This document shows positions 11,864 through 22,200 of a stretch of DNA of 64,000 nucleotides, one piece after another. This DNA is from Vallicoccus soli (lineage in GTDB: Bacteria; Actinomycetota; Actinomycetes; Motilibacterales; Motilibacteraceae), in contig NZ_QZEZ01000002.1 of the NCBI RefSeq assembly GCF_003594885.1, positions 496,001 to 560,000 of the forward strand. The letters run 5' to 3'. Each line of letters starts with the position of its first letter. Position 1 is the stretch's first letter. The translations under genes and the position numbers were made by a program. The notes under the pieces were generated by a model, which had not been told where the DNA came from, made no database searches, and saw only the letters and a list, made by a program, of their open reading frames with translations.

Positions 11864-12562
11864 CTAGGGTACGTCGGGCGCGTCGCCCGGGGCCGTCCCC
11901 GCGCGGTAGAGCCGGTGCTTGGCGATGTACTGCACCACCCCGTCGGGCACCAGGTACCACGGCGGGCGCCCGGTGGCGGCGCGCTCGCGGCAGTCCGTGG
12001 ACGAGATCGCCAGGGCCGGCACCTCGAGCAGGCTGACCCGGTCCGTCGGCAGGCCCTCCATGGACAGCTCGTGCCCGGGGCGGGTGACGCCCACGAAGTG
12101 GGCCAGCGAGAACAGCTCCGCGGCGTCCTTCCAGGTGAGGATGGCCGCGAGCGCGTCGGCGCCGGTGATGAAGAGCAGCTCGCTCTCGGGCCGCTCGGCG
12201 TGCAGGTCGCGCAGGGTGTCGATGGTGTACGTCGGCCCCCGCCGGTCGACGTCGACCCGGCTCACCGTGAAGCGGGGGTTCGACGCGGTGGCGATGACCG
12301 TCATGAGGTAGCGGTGCTCGGCCGACGACACCGCGCGCTGGCTCTTCTGCCACGGCAGGCCGGTGGGCACGAACACGACCTCGTCGAGCCCGAACTCGCT
12401 CGCGACCTCCGCCGCGGCGACGAGGTGCCCGTGGTGCACCGGGTCGAACGTGCCGCCCATGACGCCGAGCCGGCGCACGGCCGGCGCCCCCGCGCCGCGC
12501 GCCGCGGCACCGCCCGGCAGCGCCACGGCACCGCCCGGCAGCGCCCCTGCCCCGTCCGCCAC
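11864..12562 (-). CDS. nadD: nicotinate-nucleotide adenylyltransferase
   Basis: NadD joins ATP and nicotinate mononucleotide to make deamido-NAD. The signature [18 protein letters not shown] (nucleotide-binding GxFxPxHxGH) and the late [15 protein letters not shown] (ISSTxxR type) are both present. The first 28 residues are Gly/Ala-rich and are partly encoded by a perfect 20-base direct repeat at 12505-12524 and 12526-12545, so translation may really begin later, for example at the GTG before RRLGVMGG. It heads the nadD-rsfS-phosphatase group. Confidence 0.94.
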   Translation of the reverse strand: MADGAGALPGGAVALPGGAAARGAGAPAVRRLGVMGGTFDPVHHGHLVAAAEVASEFGLDEVVFVPTGLPWQKSQRAVSSAEHRYLMTVIATASNPRFTVSRVDVDRRGPTYTIDTLRDLHAERPESELLFITGADALAAILTWKDAAELFSLAHFVGVTRPGHELSMEGLPTDRVSLLEVPALAISSTDCRERAATGRPPWYLVPDGVVQYIAKHRLYRAGTAPGDAPDVP

Positions 12563-12734
12563 GCGCCACCTCCCCGCGGCCCGCCCGGTGCGCGCCCGCC
12601 GCGGGCGACCCTAGCGGGGCGCGGCGGCCGCGCCCGCGCGCTCCCGTCGCGCACGACCGGTCCGGGTGGTTCAGGTCGGGCCCGGCCGCGCCGATGAGGT
12701 GCAGGACCGCCCCACGACCCGTACGAGGAGCACG

Positions 12735-13943
12735 ATGAGCCGCGTCCACGTCGGCCGCCAGCCGATCTTCGACCGCTCCCTGGGCGTGCTCGGCTACGAG
12801 CTGCTGTTCCGCGGCGGCGAGGGCTCGCACGGCGCCGGCGAGACCGGCGACTCCGCGACGACGCGGGTCATCATCAACACCTTCACCGAGTTCGGCCTCG
12901 AGCGGCTCGTCGGCAACCGGCTGGCCTTCGTCAACGTCACGCGCCCGTTCGTCGTCGGCGCGATGCCGGTCCCCTTCTCCCCCGAGGTCGCGGTCCTCGA
13001 GCTCCTGGAGACGGTCCCCGCCGAGCCCGACGTGCTCGCCGGCGCCCGCGCCCTGCGCGAGCAGGGCTTCCGCCTGGCCCTCGACGACTTCGTCTTCGAG
13101 CCCGAGCGTGTGCCGTTCCTCGAGCTGTGCGACTTCGTCAAGCTCGACGTCCTCGACGTCGACCCCGAGGTGCTCGCCCGCCGGGTCGAGCGCTGCCGCG
13201 AGCACGGCGTGCAGCTCGTCGCCGAGCGCGTCGAGACGCTCGACGACATGCAGCGCGTGAGCGACCTGGGCTTCGACTACTTCCAGGGCTACTTCCTCGT
13301 GCGCCCGGACGTCGTGACCGCCGCGTCGATCTCGCCGTCGCAGATCACCGCCCTGCAGCTGCTCGCGCAGCTCTCGGACCCCGCGATGGGCGTCGCCGAG
13401 GTCGAGTCGATCGTGCGGGTGGACCTCGCCCTCAACTACCGGGTGCTGCGCGCGGCCAACTCCGTCGGCGCGGGCGCCCGGCGGCGCATCGAGTCGATCC
13501 GCGACGCGCTCGTCATGCTCGGCCTGCGCCAGCTGCGCTCGTGGCTGCTACTCATGGTCCTCGCCGACGCCGGCACGGGCAACGAGGAGCAGCTGTCGGT
13601 CGCCATGACCCGCGCGCGCACCTGCGAGCTCGTCGCCGCGGACCTGCCGGGGGTCAAGCCCGACACCGCCTTCATCGCCGGGCTGCTCTCGAGCCTGGAG
13701 ATGGTGCTCGGCCTGCCCATGGACGTCCTGCTCGAGCGGATGCCGCTCTCGGACGAGCTCACCGGCGCCCTGGCCAAGCGCGAGGGCCCGCTGGGCGAGC
13801 TCGTCGCCGCCGTCATCGCGTACGAGGAGGGCGACGTCGCCCGCGTCGAGGACAGCGGCCTGGCGCTCTTCGACGTCTCGCGGGCGTACCTCAGCGCGGT
13901 GGGCTGGTCGCTGCAGACGGTCGAGAGCGCCCTCGGCGGCTGA
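12735..13943 (+). CDS. EAL-like/HDOD domain signalling protein
   Basis: The 402-residue protein resembles the YuxH type: an N-terminal EAL-like domain (1-195, starting VGRQPIFDRSLGVLGYELLFRG) joined to an HDOD domain (about 200-395). EAL is changed to ELL, and the usual DDFGTG is DDFVFE, so c-di-GMP hydrolysis is unlikely; a regulatory or binding role is more likely. ERVET and DYFQGYFLVRP are the family's later EAL-region motifs. The ATG at 12735 has GAGGAG 4 bases upstream, which rules out the longer in-frame start at 12666. It is one of few rightward genes in this half. GCCGATGA at 12690-12697 resembles a FliA/WhiG -10 box, but the -35 match is poor. Confidence 0.85.
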   Translation: MSRVHVGRQPIFDRSLGVLGYELLFRGGEGSHGAGETGDSATTRVIINTFTEFGLERLVGNRLAFVNVTRPFVVGAMPVPFSPEVAVLELLETVPAEPDVLAGARALREQGFRLALDDFVFEPERVPFLELCDFVKLDVLDVDPEVLARRVERCREHGVQLVAERVETLDDMQRVSDLGFDYFQGYFLVRPDVVTAASISPSQITALQLLAQLSDPAMGVAEVESIVRVDLALNYRVLRAANSVGAGARRRIESIRDALVMLGLRQLRSWLLLMVLADAGTGNEEQLSVAMTRARTCELVAADLPGVKPDTAFIAGLLSSLEMVLGLPMDVLLERMPLSDELTGALAKREGPLGELVAAVIAYEEGDVARVEDSGLALFDVSRAYLSAVGWSLQTVESALGG

Positions 13944-13952
13944 GCCCCCGGC

Positions 13953-14099
13953 TCAGCGCTGCCGGTTGAAGGACAGCGTGACCAGCAGGAGCAGGAGGAG
14001 GACGCCGAAGGCCCCGATGCCGAGCCAGAGCGGCTCGGCGGGGAGCTCGTTGACGTGCTCCTCGCTCTCGGCGGCGACGGCGGACAGCGCGCTCAGCAT
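13953..14099 (-). CDS. small single-pass membrane protein
   Basis: A 48-codon gene begins MLSALSAVAAESEEHVNELP and has one membrane helix (about residues 26-41, GIGAFGVLLLLLLVTL) ending in a short basic tail FNRQR. Small proteins of this design sit between nadD-type genes and proA in other actinobacteria as far as I recall; no function is known to me. It lies tail to tail with the EAL-like/HDOD gene, 9 bases apart. Third-position GC bias and the clean hydrophobic segment support it as real. Confidence 0.65.
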   Translation of the reverse strand: MLSALSAVAAESEEHVNELPAEPLWLGIGAFGVLLLLLLVTLSFNRQR

Positions 14100-14174
14100 G
14101 CTCGTACCGGTCCTTCGGTGTCGGCGCCGCCCGACGGGCGGCCGTGGCAGGAGGGTACCGGCCGGGGCGGCGGC

Positions 14175-15464
14175 TCAGCCGCGCACGTGCCCGTCGCCGG
14201 TGTAGACCCAGGTCGTCGACGTCAGCTCGGGCAGGCCCATCGGGCCGCGCGCGTGCAGCTTCTGGGTCGAGATGCCGATCTCGGCGCCGAAGCCGAACTC
14301 CCCGCCGTCGGTGAACCGGGTCGAGGCGTTGACCGCGACCGCGGCGGCGTCGACGCCCTCGACGAAGCGCCGGCACACCCGCTGGTCCGCGCTGACGACG
14401 GCCTCGGTGTGCCCGCTCCCCCAGCGGCGGATGTGCGCCAGCGCGGCCTCGAGGTCCTCGACGACGGCGGCGGCGATGTCGAGCGAGAGGTACTCCTCCG
14501 CCCAGTCCTCGTCGGTGGCCGGGACGACGTCCACGCCCGCCCGCTCCGCCTCGGCGGTGACCGCGGCGTCGGCGTGCACGGTGACCCCCGCGTCGCGCAG
14601 CGCGGGCAGCGCGCGGGCCAGGAAGGCGGGCGCGGCCTCGCGGTGCACCAGCAGGGTCTCGGCGGCGTTGCACACGCTGGGCCGGCTCGCCTTCGCGTCG
14701 AGCAGGATCGCGAGGGCCTGGTCGAGGTCGGCGGCCGCGTCGACGTACACGTGGCAGGTGCCGGTGCCGGTCTCGATGACCGGCACCGTGGACTCCTCGA
14801 CGACCGAGCGGATGAGGGAGGCCCCGCCGCGCGGCACGAGGACGTCGACGAGCCCGCGGGCGCGCATGAGGTGCTTCACCGACTCGCGGGAGTCCCCCGG
14901 CACGAGTTGCACCGCGTCCGGCGGCACGGCGGTGCCCGCGAGGGCGCCGCGCAGCACCTCGACGACCGCGGCGTTGGACGAGCGGGCCGAGGACGAGCCC
15001 CGCAGCAGCACCGCGTTGCCCGACTTCAGGCACAGCCCGGCGGCGTCGGCGGTCACGTTGGGGCGGGCCTCGTACACGATCCCGACGACGCCCAGCGGCA
15101 CCCGCACCTGGCGCAGCTCCAGGCCGTTGGGCAGGCGCGAGCCGCGCACCACCTCCCCGACCGGGTCGGGCAGGCCGGCGACGTCGCGCAGGCCCTGGGC
15201 CATCGCCGCGACGCGGCCGGCGTCGAGCCGCAGCCGGTCGACGAGCGCCGCCGAGGTGCCCGCCGCGAGCGCCCGCTCGACGTCCTGCGCGTTGGCCGCG
15301 AGGACCCGGTCGACCGCGCCCTCGAGGGCGTCGGCGGCCGCGAGGAGCGCGGCGTCCTTCTGCGCCCGGGTGAGGGGCGCGAGGGCGACGGCGGCCTCCC
15401 GGGCGCGTCGGGCGGCCTCGAGCACCGCGTCGGCGTCGTCGGTCACGGTCGTGCGCTCGTCCAT
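14175..15464 (-). CDS. proA: glutamate-5-semialdehyde dehydrogenase (gamma-glutamyl phosphate reductase)
   Basis: ProA reduces gamma-glutamyl phosphate to glutamate-5-semialdehyde with NADPH, the second step of proline synthesis. The 429-residue protein shows [48 protein letters not shown], and the active-site cysteine in [17 protein letters not shown], then [20 protein letters not shown]. It lies in a leftward group with proB, separated from it by a small conserved gene. Confidence 0.97.
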   Translation of the reverse strand: MDERTTVTDDADAVLEAARRAREAAVALAPLTRAQKDAALLAAADALEGAVDRVLAANAQDVERALAAGTSAALVDRLRLDAGRVAAMAQGLRDVAGLPDPVGEVVRGSRLPNGLELRQVRVPLGVVGIVYEARPNVTADAAGLCLKSGNAVLLRGSSSARSSNAAVVEVLRGALAGTAVPPDAVQLVPGDSRESVKHLMRARGLVDVLVPRGGASLIRSVVEESTVPVIETGTGTCHVYVDAAADLDQALAILLDAKASRPSVCNAAETLLVHREAAPAFLARALPALRDAGVTVHADAAVTAEAERAGVDVVPATDEDWAEEYLSLDIAAAVVEDLEAALAHIRRWGSGHTEAVVSADQRVCRRFVEGVDAAAVAVNASTRFTDGGEFGFGAEIGISTQKLHARGPMGLPELTSTTWVYTGDGHVRG

Positions 15465-15502
15465 GGCCCCGATCGTACGGGCGCCGGTGCCGCCGGCGTG
15501 GC

Positions 15503-15886
15503 TCAGAACGGCCGGATGCCCCCGCTGCCCACGAGCGCCGCGGCGCCGCTGCCCTGCTCGGCCCGCCAGTGGAACGTCCCCCGGTCGAGCACCTCGAGGC
15601 CGGTCACCGCCCACGCGGGCAGGCCGGCGGTGCGCCGGTGCTCCCCCCACAGCCGCAGCGCGAGCGCCGCGGCGTCGTCGAGGCAGGACGCCTCCTCCCA
15701 GTACCGCAGCTCCGCGCGCTCGTCGGTGTAGCGGGCGGAGATGAGGAAGGCCCGCTCCTCGGCGAGGCGGCCCAGCGCGGCGCGCACCTCCTCGACGCCC
15801 GTGCGCGCCCCGCCGACCACGAGCGTGACGTGCCACAGCAGCGGCCGCTCGCCCTCCGGCAGGAGGACGAGGCGCGGGTCGGGCAC
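15503..15886 (-). CDS. conserved hypothetical protein between proB and proA
   Basis: The 127-residue protein starts [19 protein letters not shown] and contains [20 protein letters not shown] and [21 protein letters not shown] do not recognise an enzymatic motif. The fold looks like mixed alpha/beta and there is no signal peptide or membrane segment. The GTG at 15886 has GAGGAGGA 5 bases upstream, which fixes the start. It lies 35 bases after proB and 38 bases before proA, so it is probably transcribed with proline synthesis. Confidence 0.75.
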   Translation of the reverse strand: MPDPRLVLLPEGERPLLWHVTLVVGGARTGVEEVRAALGRLAEERAFLISARYTDERAELRYWEEASCLDDAAALALRLWGEHRRTAGLPAWAVTGLEVLDRGTFHWRAEQGSGAAALVGSGGIRPF

Positions 15887-15921
15887 GGGGTCCTCCTCGA
15901 CGGGGCGGGCCCCGCCGCGGC

Positions 15922-17058
15922 TCAGCGCGTCCCGAGCAGGGCGAGGTCGTCGCGGTGGACGACCTCGCGCTCGTACGAGGGGCCGAGCTCGCGGGCGAGC
16001 TCCCGGGTGGACCGGCCGAGCAGGCCGGGGAGTTCTGCCGAGTCGTAGTTGACCAGCCCGCGGGCCACGGCGTGGCCGTTTTCGTCGAGGAGGTCCACCG
16101 GGTCGCCCGCCACGAAGTCGCCGTCGACGCCGGTCACGCCCGCGGGCAGCAGCGAGGTGCGCCGGCCGACGACCGCCGCGACGGCGCCGGCGTCCAGGTG
16201 CAGGCGCCCCTGCGCGGAGGTGGCGTGCGCCAGCCACAGCAGCCGGGTCGACGAGCGGCGGCCGCGGGCGTGGAAGTACGTGCCGACGGGGGCGCCGGTC
16301 AGGGCGGCCCCGGCCCGGTCCGCGGAGGTCAGGACCACCGGGACACCCGCGGCGGTCGCGATGGAGGCGGCCTCGACCTTGGTCGCCATGCCGCCGGTGC
16401 CGACGCCGGAGCGGCCGGCCCGCCCCACCTGCACGCCCTCGAGGTCCTCGGGGCCGCGCACCTCGTCGAGGGCCCGGGTGCCCGGCCGCCGGGGGTCGCC
16501 GTCGTAGAGCGCGTCGACGTCGGAGAGCAGCACGAGCAGGTCGGCGTCGACGAGGTGCGCGACGAGCGCGGCGAGCCGGTCGTTGTCGCCGAAGCGGATC
16601 TCGTCGGTGGCGACGGTGTCGTTCTCGTTGACGACGGGCAGCGCGCCCATCGCGAGCAGGCGGTAGAGGGTGCGCTGGGCGTTGCGGTAGTGCGTGCGCC
16701 GCACGACGTCGGTGGCGGTGAGGAGCACCTGCCCGACGGTCAGCCCGTGCCGGGCGAGCGCCTCGGTGTAGCGGTGCACCAGCAGGCCCTGCCCGACGCT
16801 CGCCGCGGCCTGCTGCGTGGCGAGGTCGCGCGGGCGGCGGGCCAGCCCGAGCGGGGCCAGCCCGGCCGCGATGGCCCCGGAGGACACCAGCACGACCTCG
16901 GCGCCGGCGGCGCGGCGCTCGGCCAGGGCGTCGACGAGCGCGACGACCCGGGCGTCGTCGATGCCGCCCTCGGCGGTGGTCAGCGAGGACGAGCCGACCT
17001 TGACCACGACCCGGCGGGCCGCGACGACGTCGTCGCGCAGCCCGGCGGCGCCGCTCAC
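15922..17058 (-). CDS. proB: glutamate 5-kinase
   Basis: ProB phosphorylates glutamate at the gamma carboxyl and is normally feedback inhibited by proline. The 378-residue protein has the amino-acid kinase domain (about 12-270, [55 protein letters not shown]) and a C-terminal PUA domain (about 290-375). The GTG start overlaps the obgE stop (GTGA). Length and motifs are normal. Confidence 0.97.
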   Translation of the reverse strand: MSGAAGLRDDVVAARRVVVKVGSSSLTTAEGGIDDARVVALVDALAERRAAGAEVVLVSSGAIAAGLAPLGLARRPRDLATQQAAASVGQGLLVHRYTEALARHGLTVGQVLLTATDVVRRTHYRNAQRTLYRLLAMGALPVVNENDTVATDEIRFGDNDRLAALVAHLVDADLLVLLSDVDALYDGDPRRPGTRALDEVRGPEDLEGVQVGRAGRSGVGTGGMATKVEAASIATAAGVPVVLTSADRAGAALTGAPVGTYFHARGRRSSTRLLWLAHATSAQGRLHLDAGAVAAVVGRRTSLLPAGVTGVDGDFVAGDPVDLLDENGHAVARGLVNYDSAELPGLLGRSTRELARELGPSYEREVVHRDDLALLGTR

Positions 17059-18410
17059 CGGCCCTCGAGGCGCAGGTCCGTGCCGCGGCGGCCGTGCAGC
17101 AGCTCGGCACCGGCCTGCACCGTCGGCTCCCAGTCGAACACCACGGCGTCCTCGCCCGGCCCGATGAGCACCTCGGAGCCCTCGACCGCCCCGGCCTTGA
17201 GCAGCGCCTCCTCGACCCCCAGGCGGTGCAGCCGGTCGGCGAGGTAGCCGACGGCCTCGTCGTTGGTGAAGTCGGTCTGGCGCACCCAGCGCAGCGGCTT
17301 CTCGCCGAGGATCCGGAACGCCTCGCCCTCGCGCACCACCTCGAAGCCGGCGTCGTCGACGGCCCGCGGCCGCAGCACGATCCGCGTGGCCTCCGGCGCG
17401 GGGGCGGCGGCGCGCGCGGCGCTGACGACCTCGGACAGCGCGAAGCGCAGCGTCCGCAGGCCCTCGTGGCTCGCGGCGCTGATCGGGATGACGCGCAGGC
17501 CCCGGGCCTCGAGGTCGGGCGTCACCAGGTCGGCGAGGTCGCGGGCCTCCGGCACGTCCACCTTGTTGAGCACGACGAGCCGGGGACGGTCCTGCAGGCC
17601 GCCGTACGCCGCCAGCTCGGCCTCGATGACGTCGAGGTCGGTCAGCGGGTCGCGTCCCGGCTCCAGCGTCGCGCAGTCCAGGACGTGCACGAGCACCGAG
17701 CAGCGCTCCACGTGGCGCAGGAACTCCAGGCCCAGGCCCTTGCCCTGGCTCGCGCCCGGGATGAGCCCGGGCACGTCGGCCACGGTGAAGCGCACCCCCT
17801 CGGCGTCGACGACGCCGAGGTTCGGCACGAGCGTGGTGAAGGGGTAGTCGGCGATCTTGGGCCGCGCGGCGGACAGGGCGGCCACGAGGCTCGACTTGCC
17901 CGCGCTCGGGAAGCCGACGAGCGCCACGTCGGCGACGGTCTTGAGCTCGAGGACGACGTCCCCGCTGTCCCCGGGCTCGCCGAGCAGGGCGAAGCCGGGC
18001 GCCTTGCGCTTGGCCGAGGCCAGCGCGGCGTTGCCGAGCCCGCCGCGCCCGCCCTGGGCGACGGTGAAGCGGGTGCCCGGCCCGACGAGGTCGGCGAGGA
18101 CCTCGCCGTCGGGCGCCTTGACGACGGTGCCGTTGGGCACCGGCAGCACGACGTCGGCGCCGTCGGCGCCGTTGCGGTGCGAGCCCTGCCCCGGCCGACC
18201 GGACGTCGCGCGCCGGTGCGGGGCGTGGTGGTAGTCGAGCAGGCTCGTGGTGCTGGGGTCGACGACGAGCACGACGTCGCCGCCGCGCCCGCCGTTGCCG
18301 CCGTCGGGGCCGCCGAGCGGCTTGAACTTCTCGCGGTGCACGGACGCGACGCCGGGACCGCCGTCACCGGCCGCCACGTGCAGCACGACGCGGTCGACGA
18401 ACGTGGTCAC
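17055..18410 (-). CDS. obgE: GTPase ObgE/CgtA
   Basis: The 451-residue protein has the Gly-rich Obg fold (about 1-160, [21 protein letters not shown]), the G domain (GFPSAGKSS as G1, [11 protein letters not shown] as G3, LNKVDV as G4) and an OCT domain near residues 360-430. Obg acts in 50S ribosome assembly and stress responses. The GTG at 18410 is preceded by AGGAGG with 4 bases spacing, which excludes the ORF extension to 18461. It follows rpmA after a hairpin. Confidence 0.97.
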   Translation of the reverse strand: MTTFVDRVVLHVAAGDGGPGVASVHREKFKPLGGPDGGNGGRGGDVVLVVDPSTTSLLDYHHAPHRRATSGRPGQGSHRNGADGADVVLPVPNGTVVKAPDGEVLADLVGPGTRFTVAQGGRGGLGNAALASAKRKAPGFALLGEPGDSGDVVLELKTVADVALVGFPSAGKSSLVAALSAARPKIADYPFTTLVPNLGVVDAEGVRFTVADVPGLIPGASQGKGLGLEFLRHVERCSVLVHVLDCATLEPGRDPLTDLDVIEAELAAYGGLQDRPRLVVLNKVDVPEARDLADLVTPDLEARGLRVIPISAASHEGLRTLRFALSEVVSAARAAAPAPEATRIVLRPRAVDDAGFEVVREGEAFRILGEKPLRWVRQTDFTNDEAVGYLADRLHRLGVEEALLKAGAVEGSEVLIGPGEDAVVFDWEPTVQAGAELLHGRRGTDLRLEGR

Positions 18411-18437
18411 AGGTCCTCCTCGGGGTGGTACGCGAAC

Positions 18438-18468
18438 GGGGAGGGCGGGCCGTCGGCCCACCCTCCCC
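18438..18468. terminator. hairpin between rpmA and obgE
   Basis: GGGGAGGG at 18438-18445 pairs with CCCTCCCC at 18461-18468, and an inner GGGCC/GGCCC extends the stem around a GTC loop, with one mismatch. It lies 45 bases after the rpmA stop and 28 bases before the obgE start, so it may end or attenuate the L21-L27 transcript. Confidence 0.65.
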
Positions 18469-18512
18469 GGTCGGTGCTCCTGGTGCTGAGCGCTGCGCGG
18501 CTCAGCGGTGCG

Positions 18513-18773
18513 TCACTGCGCGTCGGTCGCCACGACGTTGACGACGCGGCGCCCGCGGGCGCTGCCGAACTCCACGGCGCCCGCCGTGAGGGCGAACAGC
18601 GTGTCGTCACCGCCGCGGCCGACGCCGGCACCGGGGTGCCAGTGCGTGCCGCGCTGGCGGACGATGATCTCGCCGGCGTTGACCTGCTGGCCGCCGAAGC
18701 GCTTCACGCCGAGGCGCTGCGCGTTCGAGTCGCGGCCGTTGCGCGTCGACGACGCGCCCTTCTTGTGTGCCAT
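18513..18773 (-). CDS. rpmA: 50S ribosomal protein L27
   Basis: The 86-residue basic protein begins [20 protein letters not shown], the L27 hallmark whose N-terminus reaches the peptidyl-transferase centre. [21 protein letters not shown] follows in order. No N-terminal cleavage extension of the Firmicutes type is present. It is 36 bases after rplU. Confidence 0.98.
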   Translation of the reverse strand: MAHKKGASSTRNGRDSNAQRLGVKRFGGQQVNAGEIIVRQRGTHWHPGAGVGRGGDDTLFALTAGAVEFGSARGRRVVNVVATDAQ

Positions 18774-18809
18774 GGCTGCCTCCGCCTGGTCGTCGTGGGG
18801 GTGCGGCGC

Positions 18810-19121
18810 TCAGGCCGTCTCGATGCCGGTGACCTTGAGCCGGGTCAGCTTCTGGCGGTGGCCCTGCCGCTTGCGGTAGCCGGTCTTGTTCTTGTACTTC
18901 AGGATCGTGATCTTCGGGCCCTTGGCGGGCTCAACGACCTCGGCCGTCACCGTCACGCGGGACAGCTCCTCGGCGCCGCTCGTCACGGTGTCGCCGTCGA
19001 CGACCAGCAGGGCCGGCAGCTGGACGGTGGAGCCGGCCTGGCCCTGGACACGGTCGACGGTCAGGACGTCGCCGACGGCGACCTTCTCCTGACGGCCGCC
19101 AGCACGGACGATCGCGTACAC
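18810..19121 (-). CDS. rplU: 50S ribosomal protein L21
   Basis: The product reads [20 protein letters not shown] and ends with [20 protein letters not shown]-type L21 sequence. Starting at the GTG at 19121 gives 103 residues, the usual length. A GTG 12 bases earlier (19133) would add four residues; it has no well-spaced ribosome binding site. rplU heads the rplU-rpmA pair and probably uses the promoter at 19219-19248. Confidence 0.95.
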   Translation of the reverse strand: MYAIVRAGGRQEKVAVGDVLTVDRVQGQAGSTVQLPALLVVDGDTVTSGAEELSRVTVTAEVVEPAKGPKITILKYKNKTGYRKRQGHRQKLTRLKVTGIETA

Positions 19122-19218
19122 CGGGGAGCTCACTCTCGTTCGATCGATCAGGGGTCGTGCGCCGCGTCCCGACCGGGGGGCGCACGGGGGGCGCGCCACG
19201 AGGGCGCGCCGACGCACC

Positions 19219-19248
19219 AGGGTACGGAGGCCGGGCGGGCCGGGTCAA
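19219..19248 (-). promoter_or_regulatory. housekeeping-type promoter for rplU-rpmA
   Basis: On the minus strand TTGACC (19248-19243) is followed by an 18-base spacer and TACCCT (19224-19219). The -10 edge is 97 bases upstream of the rplU start. The -35 box lies in the loop of the rne terminator hairpin, so the two elements overlap. Confidence 0.6.
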
Positions 19249-19268
19249 ACCAGGGTGCCCGCCCGGCC
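19229..19268 (-). terminator. terminator hairpin of rne
   Basis: Two perfect 12-base arms, GGCCGGGCGGGC at 19229-19240 and its complement at 19257-19268, flank a 16-base loop. It begins 6 bases after the rne stop. Its loop holds the -35 box of the rplU promoter. Confidence 0.75.
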
Positions 19269-19273
19269 GCGGC

Positions 19274-22200
19274 TCACGTCGGCTGCGGCGCGCCCGCCGC
19301 GTCGGCGGGTGCGGTGGCGCCGTCGGGCGCCGCCCCGGCGGTGCGCCCCGGCGAGCCCGCGGGACGGGTCGCCGCCCGGCGGGTGCCGGTGCGCCGGCGC
19401 CGCGCGGGTCGCCCGTCGTCCGCGGCCTCGCCCGGCAGGGCCCCCACCACGGCGGGGTCCTCCGCGGCGGGCTGGGCGCCCACCGGGTCGCCCACCTGCT
19501 GGACGGGCACGACGTCGTCCACCGCGCCGTCGCCGGTCACGGCCGCGCCCGCGGCGGGCACGTCCTCGCCCCGGTCCGGCGCGGTCGACGGCTCCCCGGG
19601 CACGGGCTCGCCGGCCACCGGGTCCGCCGCGGCGACGGGGTCCGCCGCGGCGACCGGGTCCGCGGGAGCGGGCGTGCCCGCGGGAGCGGTCGTGTCCGCG
19701 GGAGCGGGCGGCGGCGGCGTCGGGCCCTTGGCCGTGCGGCGCTTCACCGCGGCCGGGCCGTTCTGCGGCGACGGCGCCGGGGTGACCGGGTCCAGGTGCA
19801 CGACGTGCCCCCGGCCCGAGCAGTGCACGCACGTCTCGGAGAACGCCTCGAGCAGGCCCTGCCCGACGCGCTTGCGGGTCATCTGCACGAGCCCCAGCGA
19901 GGTCACCTCGGCGACCTGGTGCTTGGTCCGGTCGCGGCCCAGGCACTCGAGCAGCCGGCGCATCACGAGGTCGCGGTTGCTCTCCAGGACCATGTCGATG
20001 AAGTCGACGACGATGATCCCGCCGATGTCGCGCAGGCGCAGCTGGCGGACGATCTCCTCGGCGGCCTCGAGGTTGTTCCTCGTGACCGTCTCCTCGAGGT
20101 TGCCGCCCTTGCCGATGAACTTGCCCGTGTTGACGTCGACGACGGTCATGGCCTCGGTGTCGTCGATGACGAGGTAGCCGCCGCTCGGGAGCCAGACCTT
20201 GCGGTCGAGCGCCTTCATGAGCTGCTCGTCGACGCGGTGCGCCGCGAAGACGTCCTGCACCCCGGTCCAGCGCTGCAGGCGCGGGGCCAGCTCGGGGGCG
20301 ACCGAGCCGACGTACGGCTCGATCTCGGACCACGCCTGGTCGCCGGAGACGACGAGCTGGGCGAAGTCCTCGTTGAAGACGTCGCGGACCACGCGGATGG
20401 TGAGGTCCGGCTCGCCGTGCAGGAGGGCCGGCGCCGAGGCCGAGCGGGCCTTGCGCTGGATCTCCTCCCACTGCGCGGCCAGGCGCGCGACGTCCTGCTC
20501 GAGCTCGTCCTCGCTGGCCCCCTCGGCCGCCGTGCGGACGATGACGCCGGCGTCCTCGGGGACGACCCGCTTGAGGATCTGCTTGAGCCGGCTGCGCTCG
20601 GTGTCGGGCAGCTTGCGGCTGATGCCGGTCATCGAGCCGTCGGGGACGTACACGAGGAACCGGCCCGGCAGGCTGACCTGCGCGGTGAGCCGGGCGCCCT
20701 TGTGCCCGATCGGGTCCTTGGTGACCTGCACGAGCACCGGGTCGCCGGACTTCAGCGCCACCTCGATGCGCCGCGGCTGGCCCTCGAGGCCGGCGGCGTC
20801 CCAGTTGACCTCGCCGGCGTAGAGCACCGCGTTGCGGCCCTTGCCGATGTCGATGAACGCCGCCTCCATGCTGGGCAGCACGTTCTGCACCCGGCCGAGG
20901 TACACGTTGCCGACGAACGAGGTCGACGCCGCCCGGTTGACGTAGTGCTCCACGAGCACGCCGTCCTCGAGCACGCCGATCTGCGTGCGGTCGCCGGCCT
21001 GGCGCACGACCATGACCCGCTCGACGCTCTCGCGGCGGGCGAGGAACTCGGCCTCGGTGATCACCGGCGGGCGGCGGCGGCCCTGGTCGCGGCCCTCGCG
21101 GCGGCGCTGCTTCTTGGCCTCGAGGCGGGTGCTGCCCTTGACGGACGTGACCTCGCCCCGGCGCCCGTCGTCGCCGCGGGACTCCTCCTCGACCCGCGCG
21201 TCGCGCCGGCGCGGCTCGCGCACGTGCACCACGGTGCGCTCGGGGTCGTCGGGGCCGGTGGCCGGCTCGTCGGACCCGCCGCCCCCGCGGCGCCGGCGGC
21301 GGCGCCGGCGGCGGCTGCTCGAGCCGCCGCCCTCCTGCTCGTCGTCGCGGTCGTCGTCCTCGTCGCGGTCGGCGTCGCGGTCGGCGTCGCGGTCGGCGTC
21401 GCGGTCCTCGACCACGCCCGCACCCCGGTCCGACGCACGGTCCTCGCCGTCGTCCTCGCGGTCGTCGTCGCGCTCGTCGTCGTCGCTGTCGTCCCGGTCG
21501 CGGGCACGCCCGCGCCGGCCCCGGCCGCCCCGGCGGCGGCGGCGTCGCCCGCCGCCCTCCTCGTCGGACCGGTCGTCCGGGCCCTCGCCGCGGTCCTGCT
21601 CGTCGTCGTCCTCGTCGCCCGCGTCGGCGCGGCCGTCGGCCTGCCCGGCGGCGCGGTCGTCGGCGCGGTCGTCGGCGCGGTCGGTCCGCCCCGCGAGCGC
21701 GGCCAGGTCCTCGGCCACCGCGGCGGCGGCGGGGTCGGTCGCGGCGGCCGGCGCGTCGGGCGCGCCCTGCGCCCCCGGCTCCGGGGCCTCCTCGTCCCGG
21801 CGGCGCCGGGAGCGATGGGCCCGGGTCGGGCGCTCGGCGGCGTCGCCGGCGGTACCGGCGTCGGCACCCTCGGCGTCGCCCGTCGCGCCGTCCGGCACCG
21901 TGACGGGCGTCGGGGGCTGGAAGAGCACCACCGGCGGGGCCGCGGCGGCGACCGGCGCCGGCACCTCCGCGGGCTCCTCGACGGGCTCCGCGAAGGGCTG
22001 GGCCACCCGGCGCCGGGACCGGCGGCGCGGCGCGGGCTCCTCGGCCGCGGGCTGCTCGGCCGCGGGCACCACGGCCGCGGGCTGCTCGGCGGGCTGCTCG
22101 GCACCGGCGCCCTGCTCCGTGGTGGCGGAGGCCGCGAGGACGGTCTCGTCCGCCCGGGCGGCCTCCACGGGGGCGGCCTCCACGGGGGCGGCCTCCACGG

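Noticed and set aside
11864-11890. TACCCT box as promoter of rsfS
   Set aside because: It overlaps the nadD stop codon and has no -35 element 16-18 bases upstream; operon transcription from nadD is simpler.
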